This document shows, in pieces, positions 37,912 through 46,386 of a DNA stretch of 64,000 bases. Location of the stretch: positions 372,001-436,000 of the forward strand of contig NZ_PVBS01000002.1 in assembly GCF_002980575.1 (NCBI RefSeq). The letters run 5' to 3'. The DNA comes from Sphingobacterium gobiense. GTDB taxonomy: Bacteria > Bacteroidota > Bacteroidia > Sphingobacteriales > Sphingobacteriaceae. Under the pieces are notes generated by a model, which had not been told where the DNA came from, did no database searches, and saw only the letters and a program-made list of their open reading frames with translations. The translations under genes were made by a program, and so were the position numbers. The stretch's first letter is position 1. Every line of letters starts with the position of its first letter.

Positions 37912-39300
37912 ATGATGAATGTCGTTATCAAAAGTATATGTTTAATGGGGTTATTAGCGCAAACCCTTGCTTCCTGGAGTCAGGAACGCCCGCATATTAT
38001 TGTTATTTTGACCGACGATATGGGATTTGGTGATATCGGTGCATTTGGCGGAAAATTTGTTCCGACTCCCCGGCTTGACGAGTTTGCATTAGAAGGTACG
38101 CGGTTCACCCAATACTACAGCGCATCGCCTATTTGCAGCCCTTCCCGCGCGAGTATGCTCACCGGTATGTTTCCGGCAGAATGGAATTTTACCACCTTTC
38201 TAAACAATAGACGGAGCAACGAACTGGCTGAGCAGGCTAACTACCTCCATGTGCAAGCTCCCTCTATCGCCAAAATTCTGAAAAGTGTGGGGTATAAAAC
38301 GGGACATTTTGGGAAATGGCATATGGGAGGCGGAAGGGATATCAAAAATGCGCCAAAATTTAAGAAGTATGGCTTTGATGAGCATGCCAGTACCTATGAA
38401 AGTCCAGAGCCGGATCCGGTATTGACGGCTACCGACTGGATATGGTCTGATGTGGATAGCGTAAAGCGTTGGGACAGGACTGCTTACTTTGTAGATAGGA
38501 CGCTTGACTTTTTGCGACGGCATCAGGATTCGCCCTGTTTTGTAAACTTGTGGCCCGACGATATGCATGATCCTTGGGTGCCTGAGGAGAACCAGCGGCA
38601 GTTGGGGCAGTTTCCGATGAACCCCAAGGAAGAGGCGGCGTTCAAGCTGGTGTTGGCCGAGTTTGATAAACAGATGGGCAGGCTCTTCGACGGCTTGCGC
38701 GAATTGGGTATTGCAGAAAACACCTTGGTGATCTTCACCAGTGACAACGGCGCTTTACCGAGTTTCAAAGGCAGTCGAAACGGAGGACTTCGTGGCACGA
38801 AGCTTTCGCTGTACGAAGGCGGTATACGAATGCCATTCATCGTACGTTGGCCAGGCCAAGTGCCCGCAGGCGCAACGGATAGCGTTTCTGTATTGAATTC
38901 GACCGATTTGGTACCGACACTGGCCAACATCGCAACCGCCAAGCTACCGGCCAATTACAAAGGTGATGGCGAAGATCGGAAGTCCGTTTGGTTAGGAACA
39001 CCAGCGCCGCGCACTAAAGATATGTACTGGGAATACGGTAGGAATGATTATGCGTTTAACTACCCACGAGGTAGAGATCGGAGCCCCAATCTGGCCATCC
39101 GGTCGGGAAAATGGAAGCTACTAATTGATCACCTTAAAAATAATCCCGAATTGTATGATATGGAAGTGGACCGCTATGAAACGAAGAATAAAGCCGAAGC
39201 TCATCCGGATATCGTCAAAGAGCTGCGGACGAAACTGATTACTTGGCGTAGCTATTTACCGGAATTGACGACCGGTCGCGCAAATCCACCGGTTGATTGA
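37912..39300 (+). CDS. S1-family sulfatase
   Basis: A 462-residue exported type I sulfatase. The formylglycine motif C-S-P-S-R-A-S-M-L-T-G places the modified cysteine at C75. Calcium-site residues are in VILTDDMG, and the second signature is GHFGKWHMGG. The later TSDNGA motif supplies the remaining metal ligands. The N-terminal signal peptide ends near ASWSQ. Being of the Cys type, it needs a maturation enzyme (anSME or FGE), which is not in the window. It resembles arylsulfatase A-like or N-acetylgalactosamine-sulfatase-like proteins, and the sugar specificity is unknown. The gaps are 20 bp to GH2 and 9 bp to the next sulfatase, so they form one operon. Confidence 0.9.
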   Translation: MMNVVIKSICLMGLLAQTLASWSQERPHIIVILTDDMGFGDIGAFGGKFVPTPRLDEFALEGTRFTQYYSASPICSPSRASMLTGMFPAEWNFTTFLNNRRSNELAEQANYLHVQAPSIAKILKSVGYKTGHFGKWHMGGGRDIKNAPKFKKYGFDEHASTYESPEPDPVLTATDWIWSDVDSVKRWDRTAYFVDRTLDFLRRHQDSPCFVNLWPDDMHDPWVPEENQRQLGQFPMNPKEEAAFKLVLAEFDKQMGRLFDGLRELGIAENTLVIFTSDNGALPSFKGSRNGGLRGTKLSLYEGGIRMPFIVRWPGQVPAGATDSVSVLNSTDLVPTLANIATAKLPANYKGDGEDRKSVWLGTPAPRTKDMYWEYGRNDYAFNYPRGRDRSPNLAIRSGKWKLLIDHLKNNPELYDMEVDRYETKNKAEAHPDIVKELRTKLITWRSYLPELTTGRANPPVD

Positions 39301-39309
39301 GAGTATCTA

Positions 39310-40794
39310 ATGAATAGGCAAACTTATCTTTTAATAGCAGCATCGACGGTATTGTCACTGCTTCTGAGTGCACAGGAGAAGAAGCCCAATATCCTGTTCA
39401 TTCTTGTCGATGACCTGCGTCCAGCAATAGGAGCGTATGGAGATTCTGTCGCAATTACCCCGAACATCGACAAGCTGGCAGCACAGGGATTCCGGTTTGA
39501 GCAAGCATATTCCAACCAAGCCGTTTGTGCGCCATCACGGTTTAACCTGCTATTGGGTAGCAGGTCTACCTCGTCCGGGATTTACGGTTTCGGGCAAAAT
39601 TTCCGCGACTATTATCCAGATGCTGTGACCTTACCACAACATTTTAAGCAGCACGGCTACCACAGCGAATCCATGGGTAAGGTCTTTCATATTGGTCATG
39701 GTACTTACGTAGATGAGCAGTCGTGGAGTGTACCACACCATAAGGAGCTGGTCATCGAGTACGTTGATCCGGCCAGTAAAGCAATGGGGTTCACACGCGA
39801 AGAAGCGCTCTTTTCGAATCAGGAAGCTCGGGGATTGCCCCGTGGATTCGCTTGGGAGTCACCTGATGTTGCCGACGACGCCTATGCAGATGGTCGTGTC
39901 GCACAGCGGGCGGTTGATCGCCTCCGAGAATTGAAAGCTCAACCAAACCAGCCGTTTTTCTTGGCTGTAGGTTTTGCCCGGCCGCATCTACCGTTTTCTG
40001 TGCCTGAAAAATACTGGGCGCTGTATGATGAATCGAATTTACGATTACCTACACATCGTGTGCGACCGGAAGGAGCGCCTCCATATGCAGTGAAATACGG
40101 TGTGGAAATCGATCAGTATACTCCCATTCCGGAAAATGTTACGGAAGCTGCCTTTCCGGATAGCCTTACCCTTAAATTGATACACGGCTATTACGCCGGT
40201 GTGAGTTATGTGGACACTCAAATCGGCAAGGTGCTGGATGAGCTTAGTGCGCTTGGCCTCGATCAAAATACCATCGTCGTGCTCTGGGGCGATCATGGCT
40301 ATATGCTCGGTGATATGGGCATGTGGACGAAACACGTCAATTATGAATTGGCGAATCATATACCGTTAATTATCTCCGCACCAGGCATGGTACAGTCCGG
40401 CACGCATACCGCGCAGCTGACCGAGACGGTCGATATCTACCCCACGTTGGTGGAGCTTGCTGGGTTGCCGGTTCCGAAAGTGTCACAGCCATTGGATGGT
40501 TTGAGTATGGTACCTGTACTCAAGAATCCCGAAGTCCGCATCCGGGATCATGCCTACCACAGTTTCCCCAGAGGGGGGCGGTTGGGGCGGGCTATCCGCA
40601 CCGACCGTTACCGGATGGTGGAATGGAAGAAAATCGGCGAGACCACTGGAACCGCGGAATATGAGCTATACGATTATCAGCATGGGCCGCGCGAAGTCAA
40701 GAATATCGCTAAAGAACATCAGGATGTGCTTCAGGCACTTCAGGCCATTCTGGCGCGGCACCCGGCACCTATGCGGGAGCGTGGTGCCCCATAG
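39310..40794 (+). CDS. Iduronate-2-sulfatase-like S1 sulfatase
   Basis: A 494-residue exported sulfatase. The motif VCAPSRFNLLLGSR places the formylglycine cysteine at C73. FILVDDLRPAIGAYGD, MGKVFHIGHG, GFARPHLPFSVPEKYW and LWGDHGYMLGDMGMWTKH are characteristic of the iduronate-2-sulfatase-like subfamily. Members act on 2-sulfated uronic acids and other sugars, so the name does not prove an iduronate substrate. It is the last gene of the + strand unit and ends 17 bp from the convergent response-regulator gene. Confidence 0.9.
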   Translation: MNRQTYLLIAASTVLSLLLSAQEKKPNILFILVDDLRPAIGAYGDSVAITPNIDKLAAQGFRFEQAYSNQAVCAPSRFNLLLGSRSTSSGIYGFGQNFRDYYPDAVTLPQHFKQHGYHSESMGKVFHIGHGTYVDEQSWSVPHHKELVIEYVDPASKAMGFTREEALFSNQEARGLPRGFAWESPDVADDAYADGRVAQRAVDRLRELKAQPNQPFFLAVGFARPHLPFSVPEKYWALYDESNLRLPTHRVRPEGAPPYAVKYGVEIDQYTPIPENVTEAAFPDSLTLKLIHGYYAGVSYVDTQIGKVLDELSALGLDQNTIVVLWGDHGYMLGDMGMWTKHVNYELANHIPLIISAPGMVQSGTHTAQLTETVDIYPTLVELAGLPVPKVSQPLDGLSMVPVLKNPEVRIRDHAYHSFPRGGRLGRAIRTDRYRMVEWKKIGETTGTAEYELYDYQHGPREVKNIAKEHQDVLQALQAILARHPAPMRERGAP

Positions 40795-40811
40795 CCCTTT
40801 TGCCATTACCG

Positions 40812-41591
40812 TTATTTGTGCTTTGCCGCGTAGTCTTTTGGGCTTATCCCGAATTGTTTTTGGAAATTGCGGGAAAAATGCGAGGCGGTACTGAAACCAA
40901 GTAGGTTAGCAATCTCATAAACCTTATATTCGCCGTCCAGCAGTAATTGAGTGGCCTTATTTAATCGCGTTAGGTTGATAAGTTCATTCGGAGATAAATC
41001 GGATAATACCTTTATTTTTCGATAGAGTGTCGGTCTACTCATATACAATCGTTCCGCTAGCATATCTACACAGAGCGCAGGATCAGCCATATTTTCTAAA
41101 ATGAGCTTATTGAGCTTTTTTAAGAAGACTTGATCGGATTTGTTGTGTCCGCTGATATCCAAGGGGCTGTTAGGCGTTCGTTGAAAATGATCTTTTACAT
41201 GCTTTCTATTACGTAGTAGGCTCGCTATTTGCGCCTCTAGGAAATTGGGCGAAAAGGGCTTCTCAATATAGGCATCCGCGCCATACTCCAGTCCTTCTAT
41301 TTTTGATTGCAGGCTATTCTTCGCCGTCAACATAATAAAAGGTATATGGCTATACTTTTCATGTTCTTTCAGTTTAGTGCAGAACTCATAGCCGTTTAAT
41401 TGCGGCATCATAATGTCGCTGACGATCAAGTCCACGTCATGTGCATACACGTATTCCAAAGCCTCTTGTCCATTAAGCGCTTTGACCACCTCATACTTCT
41501 CCTCTAAGTCATCCGCTATAAAATCCAAGATGTCCACATGGTCATCTGCTAACAAAATAACGGACTTTTCTATTGCCAAATCGATATGCAT
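40812..41591 (-). CDS. Response regulator with receiver and AraC-type DNA-binding domains
   Basis: A 259-residue regulator. The receiver domain (residues 10-125) has the acidic pair in ILLADDH, the phosphorylation site D59 in VSDIMMPQLNG, and the lysine in IEKPF. The C-terminus (about 160-259) is an AraC-family double helix-turn-helix (DMLAERLYMSRPTLYRKIK, ANLLGFSTASHFSRNFQKQFG). This is exactly the C-terminal half of a hybrid two-component (HTCS) protein, here as a separate gene starting 5 bp after the stop of the sensor kinase and in a different frame. It probably controls the PUL at 46-57 kb; that is inference. Confidence 0.92.
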   Translation of the reverse strand: MHIDLAIEKSVILLADDHVDILDFIADDLEEKYEVVKALNGQEALEYVYAHDVDLIVSDIMMPQLNGYEFCTKLKEHEKYSHIPFIMLTAKNSLQSKIEGLEYGADAYIEKPFSPNFLEAQIASLLRNRKHVKDHFQRTPNSPLDISGHNKSDQVFLKKLNKLILENMADPALCVDMLAERLYMSRPTLYRKIKVLSDLSPNELINLTRLNKATQLLLDGEYKVYEIANLLGFSTASHFSRNFQKQFGISPKDYAAKHK

Positions 41592-41596
41592 AGCAT

Positions 41597-44500
41597 TTAT
41601 AATGGTATCTCTAAAACAAATATATTCAAATTTTCTGAATTCTTTTTATAAACTAATGTGCCACCATGCAAAGAAGTAAATGAATAAGCCAGTGCCAGCC
41701 CGAGTCCCGATCCTTTAACGCGATAGTGCGTACTGGCGCGCTGAAATGGTTCGAAAATCTGTGTTTTCTCCTCGTCGGACAATACCATGCCGTCGTTTTT
41801 GATTTCCAGACAGAAATGGGTGTCGTCTGTTTTCTTGTAGAGGTTGATGTGAACTTCTTTTTCGGCATATTTGAATGCATTCGATAAGAGATTAGAAATA
41901 ATCTTATACATCGCTTCAATATCTATATTCGCTTCCAGCTTTCGATCCAGTGATTTGGACACCTTAATTTTTTTACTCTCTATGAAGGGGGCGAAATCTT
42001 GTAAACATATCAGAATGAGGGAGCTTACCGATTGTTTTCTTAGCTTTAGTGAAAATTCGTTACTCTCTACTTTTCTAAAATCCAGTAGGTTATCTGTCAT
42101 GGAGAGCAGTTTTTCTGTATTTTGATGAATCGTTTTTAACCACTTTTCTGACTTTTTAGGTTCCGTGCCCAACATTATTTTTTCAAGTGGTGCTTTGATC
42201 AACGTCAAGGGTGTTTTAATATCGTGGGTTATCTGCATGAAAAAGTCCATCTTAGCCTTGTAAAGTTCTTTTTCCTTATGTGCTTTAATTTTCTCTAGTC
42301 GTTGCCTGTTCTTTTCTTTCATTTTTTGATCATACCAATAGAGCACCATACCTATTAACCCCAGGGAGAACAAGGTATAAATAATGTAAGCTGGAACACT
42401 AGCCCAAAAGGGCGGAAGTATGACGATTTCTAACGACTTTATTTTTGAAATAGGCGTCTTGTTGGCGTCGGCAGCCATAACCTCGAACGTATATTTCCCG
42501 GGCGGAATTTTGGTGAAATTTGCTTTGGTGTTGTTCCGCAAAAAGGTCCAGGTAGTATCTAGTCCAACTAATCTATATAGATAGGATGTCGAATTTGCCG
42601 ATGCAAAATTTAACGCAACAAAATCAAGGCTAACGGTGGACTCATCGTATTTCAGTTTTATTTTTTCCGTATAAAGGATAGATTTGGAGAGTGCACTGGT
42701 TTTGTCTACTATCGCCAACTCTTGCTGGTTTGTTTGGATACCTGTAATGTAGATGGGGGTATCGAAATCTGTTTTGTAAAGATCGGTGGCGGATGACGGG
42801 TTGAACCTGATCAGCCCTTTGGATGCTCCAAAATAAAGTAAACCCTTAGAGTCCTTGAAGGCAGAGTTATAATTGAATTGAAGATCCAATAACCCATGTT
42901 CTAAATTATACGTGTCGATTCTGTGTGAAAGGATATCCATCTTGACCAACCCTTTTGTTGTCGATATCCAAAGGTTTCCAGCACCATCTTCTTGCATAGC
43001 TAAAATAAGGTTGCTCGGCAAGCCGTCTTTTGAAGTGAAACGTTTAAAAGACTGCTTTCTTTTGTCGTAAATGCATAAGCCACTCTCTGTTGCTACCCAA
43101 ATTTGGCCCTTTGAGTCTTGAAACACGCGATTCACGCGGTTGCTGCTAATCGAGAACGGATTTTTGGGGTCATGTATAAATCGTGTGGGTTTACCTTCCC
43201 CAGAACGAAGCATATACAGCCCGTCGCGCCACGTGGTGAACCACAGTGTATGCTCTTTGTCCTCAAAGATAGACGTAAAAAAAACATGACCAGGAACGCC
43301 TTTAAAGGGAATGAACTGATTCTCTCCGGGAATAAATTGAAAAATCCCTGGCGCAGTTGCTAATAAAATTTCCCCTTTCGATGTCTTGTAAATATGATAG
43401 ATGAAGTTGCTTTTGAGGGCTTGATTGGTATTGTTGGAATCAAAATGCTTTATTACTTTCTTTTCTCGTATATCGATAACATCAAGTCCTTGAAAAAACG
43501 TGCCGATCAGTAAGCTGTCTCCTGTAATGAGCAAACCGTGTATATTGGTATGCGCCAAGCCATCTTCTGATCCGAAATTGATAAAACTATTTGCTTTTTG
43601 ATTCCAGTAGGTCAATCCTTGGTCCTCCGTCCCAATCCAAAGATTTTGTTGTTTATCCTCCACAATTTCTCTAACAGCGTGTCCTCCAATAGAATTCGGT
43701 GAGTTCCGGGGAAATATCTTTTCGAATAGATTATGTTGTGGATGGTAATAGTTTATCCCACCAAAAAAAGTACCAATCCATATCCCGTCTTGGTTGTCTT
43801 TCATAACCGAATAAATGGCATTGTCCGATAGGCTCCACGGATTATCTTTTTCGTGCTGTATATGGGTTGTTTTATGGGTATTGATTTCATGCACGAATAG
43901 TCCACTCTCTGTCCCAATCCATAGCTGGTTTTTATTTATTTGAGCTATTTCTCGTACATACAGGGGCTTATTGCCGATGTTTTTGACCATGTGTTGGGTT
44001 TCTTTGCTGTCTCTGCTCCACTTGTAAACCCCATGATGAGATGTTCCGATCCAAATGTTGTTATTGTCGTCTACAAACAGTTCTTCCACTCCACCCGTGA
44101 ATTGCCTACCATTAGAAAAAGTATACTCCTTCCCGCTGCTTACATGGCAAATGCTTTCCTTTAATCCAATCCAGACGTCGTTATTTTGATCAATACAGAA
44201 GGCGTGCGTTTTTTCCTTCCACCGTTCGGCGTAGGTTTTATCTACTTGTTGTGTCTTTGGATTGTATTTATGCAGGCTGCTATTGGAAATAAACCAGATA
44301 TTTCCCTGACGGTCTTCCGAGATCTGTAAGCTTTCACTTTTATAGACCTTATCAAAAAGGGAAAATTCCTCCTGCTGTGGGTCATAGATATAGATCCCTT
44401 GGTCGGTACCCACCCAAATCTCGTTTGTTTCACGGACCATAAGGCTGTGGATCAGGTTGCTCCCTAAACTTTTTTCGTTTTCTGATTCATGGAAAAAGTT

Positions 44501-44704
44501 TTTGAATCGATACCCGTCAAATCTGTTCAATCCATCCCGAGTACCAAACCAAATAAATCCGTCTTTATCTTGTACACTGCATAACACGGCGTTATTTGAT
44601 AATCCCCTATTGACCTGAAAATGATTGAAATAATGAGGGGTTGCTCCGTTAAGGAACGTATAGAAAAAACACAGCGATAGAAACAACCAACATTTTGCTG
44701 ACAT
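41597..44704 (-). CDS. HTCS-type sensor histidine kinase lacking its receiver and AraC domains
   Basis: A 1035-residue sensor. After a signal peptide (FLNGATPHYF) come two seven-bladed Reg_prop propellers (repeats such as DKDGFIWFGTRDGLNRFDG and NQLWIGTESGLF, residues ~30-690), then a Y_Y_Y domain (~695-770), a membrane helix near 775-800, HisKA with H827 (ITHDIKTPLTLIKAPLE), and HATPase_c (NLLSNAFKYA, GSGLGLALAY). In Bacteroides-type HTCS proteins receiver and AraC domains follow in the same chain. Here the protein stops at FVLEIPL and those domains are encoded by the next gene. The periplasmic sensor would bind an oligosaccharide. The mutarotase gene is divergent. Confidence 0.93.
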   Translation of the reverse strand: MSAKCWLFLSLCFFYTFLNGATPHYFNHFQVNRGLSNNAVLCSVQDKDGFIWFGTRDGLNRFDGYRFKNFFHESENEKSLGSNLIHSLMVRETNEIWVGTDQGIYIYDPQQEEFSLFDKVYKSESLQISEDRQGNIWFISNSSLHKYNPKTQQVDKTYAERWKEKTHAFCIDQNNDVWIGLKESICHVSSGKEYTFSNGRQFTGGVEELFVDDNNNIWIGTSHHGVYKWSRDSKETQHMVKNIGNKPLYVREIAQINKNQLWIGTESGLFVHEINTHKTTHIQHEKDNPWSLSDNAIYSVMKDNQDGIWIGTFFGGINYYHPQHNLFEKIFPRNSPNSIGGHAVREIVEDKQQNLWIGTEDQGLTYWNQKANSFINFGSEDGLAHTNIHGLLITGDSLLIGTFFQGLDVIDIREKKVIKHFDSNNTNQALKSNFIYHIYKTSKGEILLATAPGIFQFIPGENQFIPFKGVPGHVFFTSIFEDKEHTLWFTTWRDGLYMLRSGEGKPTRFIHDPKNPFSISSNRVNRVFQDSKGQIWVATESGLCIYDKRKQSFKRFTSKDGLPSNLILAMQEDGAGNLWISTTKGLVKMDILSHRIDTYNLEHGLLDLQFNYNSAFKDSKGLLYFGASKGLIRFNPSSATDLYKTDFDTPIYITGIQTNQQELAIVDKTSALSKSILYTEKIKLKYDESTVSLDFVALNFASANSTSYLYRLVGLDTTWTFLRNNTKANFTKIPPGKYTFEVMAADANKTPISKIKSLEIVILPPFWASVPAYIIYTLFSLGLIGMVLYWYDQKMKEKNRQRLEKIKAHKEKELYKAKMDFFMQITHDIKTPLTLIKAPLEKIMLGTEPKKSEKWLKTIHQNTEKLLSMTDNLLDFRKVESNEFSLKLRKQSVSSLILICLQDFAPFIESKKIKVSKSLDRKLEANIDIEAMYKIISNLLSNAFKYAEKEVHINLYKKTDDTHFCLEIKNDGMVLSDEEKTQIFEPFQRASTHYRVKGSGLGLALAYSFTSLHGGTLVYKKNSENLNIFVLEIPL

Positions 44705-44834
44705 GTAAACAGGTTTATCTTATAAAAGTAGGAGAATTTATATAAAGGACAAGTTGGATGTAAAATAAATTTTCTATTGAGACAAATTCGTGTTTTATTG
44801 ATACGATTTCGATCGTTATGCTAGGCATTTTCGA

Positions 44835-44842
44835 TATATTTG
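44835..44842 (+). promoter_or_regulatory. Predicted -7 promoter element of the mutarotase gene
   Basis: TATATTTG matches TAnnTTTG and lies 31 bp before the ATG at 44874. It overlaps a TTTGAA-G-TTCAAA dyad. No -33 TTG is seen at normal spacing. Confidence 0.4.
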
Positions 44843-44873
44843 AAGTTCAAATAAACCTTGTTACAGCACAGCC

Positions 44874-46013
44874 ATGAAAAATACGCCGTTACTTATCGTC
44901 CTCTTATCAGCTTTATTAGGCTCTTGCAAAGATACGTACCAGGAGAAAACCGCTTCTAATCTTGAACGAAAGAACTTTCAAAGTCATGTAAACGGTAAAG
45001 AGACCGATTTATTTACCTTGAAAAATAAATTGGGCGCAGAGATTTGTATCACAAATTACGGTGGCCGTATCGTCTCGCTGATGGTCCCAGATCGCGATGG
45101 AGTGTTACACGACGTCGTTTTAGGCTTTGATAATATACAAGAATACGTCGATAAACCGTCTTCATTTGGTGCTACCGTGGGTCGGTTTGCCAACAGGATT
45201 GCCTATGGGAAATTTATACTGGACGGAGACACTATTTCGCTAGATTTAAATAATGGTGCACATACGATTCACGGCGGAGCAGCGGGCTGGCAAAATCAGA
45301 TGTTTGATGCCGAACAGCCATCGGATAGTTTACTTGTACTGCGTTATGTGTCGGGAGATGGGGAAGCAGGCTTTCCGGGCGAGGTGCAGGTTAAAGTAAG
45401 CTTTAGTTTGAGCGACGACAATGCGTTGAGGATCGACTATTTTGCAGAGACCGATAAGAAAACGGTTATCAATATGACGAACCACAGTTTCTTTAATTTG
45501 GCAGGTAATCCAGAGAATACCGTATTAGACCACGTTCTTTTGGTTAATGCAGACGCTTATACACCACTGGATAGCCAACTCATCACAATTGGGGCATTAG
45601 AAAAAGTGGCCAATACCCCGTTCGATTTTACAAACGCTGTTTCGGTCGGGACTGCCTTGGCGCGTGATAGTTCGCATGAACAGTTGCAACGCGCACAAGG
45701 TTTTGACCATAATTACGTTCTGCAGACGAAAAGTAAATTGGAAACCCCCGCAGCCCAGGTATACGCCCCCACTACAGGTATCTCGCTTGATGTGTATACG
45801 ACAGAGCCGGGCCTGCAGGTATACACGGGCAATATGTTGGACGGCTCGCGAAAAGGTAAGAAAGGAATAGATTACCATAAACAAACCGGCCTTTGTCTGG
45901 AGCCTCAACATTATCCGGATTCACCTAATAAGCCAGCTTGGCCTTCGACGGTGTTGGAACCCGGAGAACAATATACGAGCACTACGATTTATCAATTTGG
46001 TATAAAAGAATAA
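44874..46013 (+). CDS. Aldose 1-epimerase (galactose mutarotase-like) lipoprotein
   Basis: Interconverts alpha and beta anomers of sugars. The protein has 379 residues with a lipobox (LGSCKD near residue 18), so it acts in the periplasm. Family motifs are TNYGGRIVSL, GATVGRFANRI, the catalytic histidine in MTNHSFFNLAG (H204), PGLQVYTGN, and the catalytic glutamate in GLCLEPQHYPDSPN (E343). In PULs such enzymes supply the right anomer of released galactose, arabinose or xylose. It is divergent from the sensor kinase and is followed by a terminator, so it is probably a single-gene unit. Confidence 0.92.
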   Translation: MKNTPLLIVLLSALLGSCKDTYQEKTASNLERKNFQSHVNGKETDLFTLKNKLGAEICITNYGGRIVSLMVPDRDGVLHDVVLGFDNIQEYVDKPSSFGATVGRFANRIAYGKFILDGDTISLDLNNGAHTIHGGAAGWQNQMFDAEQPSDSLLVLRYVSGDGEAGFPGEVQVKVSFSLSDDNALRIDYFAETDKKTVINMTNHSFFNLAGNPENTVLDHVLLVNADAYTPLDSQLITIGALEKVANTPFDFTNAVSVGTALARDSSHEQLQRAQGFDHNYVLQTKSKLETPAAQVYAPTTGISLDVYTTEPGLQVYTGNMLDGSRKGKKGIDYHKQTGLCLEPQHYPDSPNKPAWPSTVLEPGEQYTSTTIYQFGIKE

Positions 46014-46032
46014 AGTCTTTTATCTAAGTATA

Positions 46033-46070
46033 AAATGGGCCATGTGGTTAATCTACATCGCCCATTTTTT
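46033..46070 (+). terminator. Terminator of the mutarotase gene
   Basis: AAATGGGC (46033-46040) pairs with GCCCATTT (46060-46067), with further pairing inside (ATGTGG with CTACAT) and a T run to 46070. It begins 19 bp after the stop. Confidence 0.8.
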
Positions 46071-46150
46071 TGTTTGTAACATATTGAAAAACAACTGCCC
46101 GGTGTTTTAAAATCACTGATATTAAATGATACAATAATGCAAAAAAATGA

Positions 46151-46246
46151 GACAATTTAACAGATTATTTCTATCGTCTTTCTCTAACATTGTATCAGCA
46201 ATTAGAAATCGAAATTGGTGAAGATGAAGTAAAGCCGACTAACTAG
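46151..46246 (+). other. Short open frame without start, possible gene remnant
   Basis: The gap from 46014 to 46386 holds the mutarotase terminator and, at 46151-46246, a 31-codon open stretch after a TGA. It reads like a protein C-terminus: DNLTDYFYRLSLTLYQQLE, then a short acidic end ECTERM-unrelated, finishing KPTN and a TAG. It has natural amino-acid composition but no start codon except an internal TTG. It could be the 3' end of a lost gene or chance. The rest of the gap is AT-rich and presumably contains the promoter of the PUL at 46387. Confidence 0.25.
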
Positions 46247-46386
46247 GTAAATCTAAGAATCTCACTTTTTTAAATAAACATAAACATTGCATCAGCACGA
46301 TTAAAAATGGTTTTTTTACTCCGTGCCAACCGTTGATTGTAACGCTAACAATTAAAAGAAAAATTTTAACCAATATAAAAACGTAT

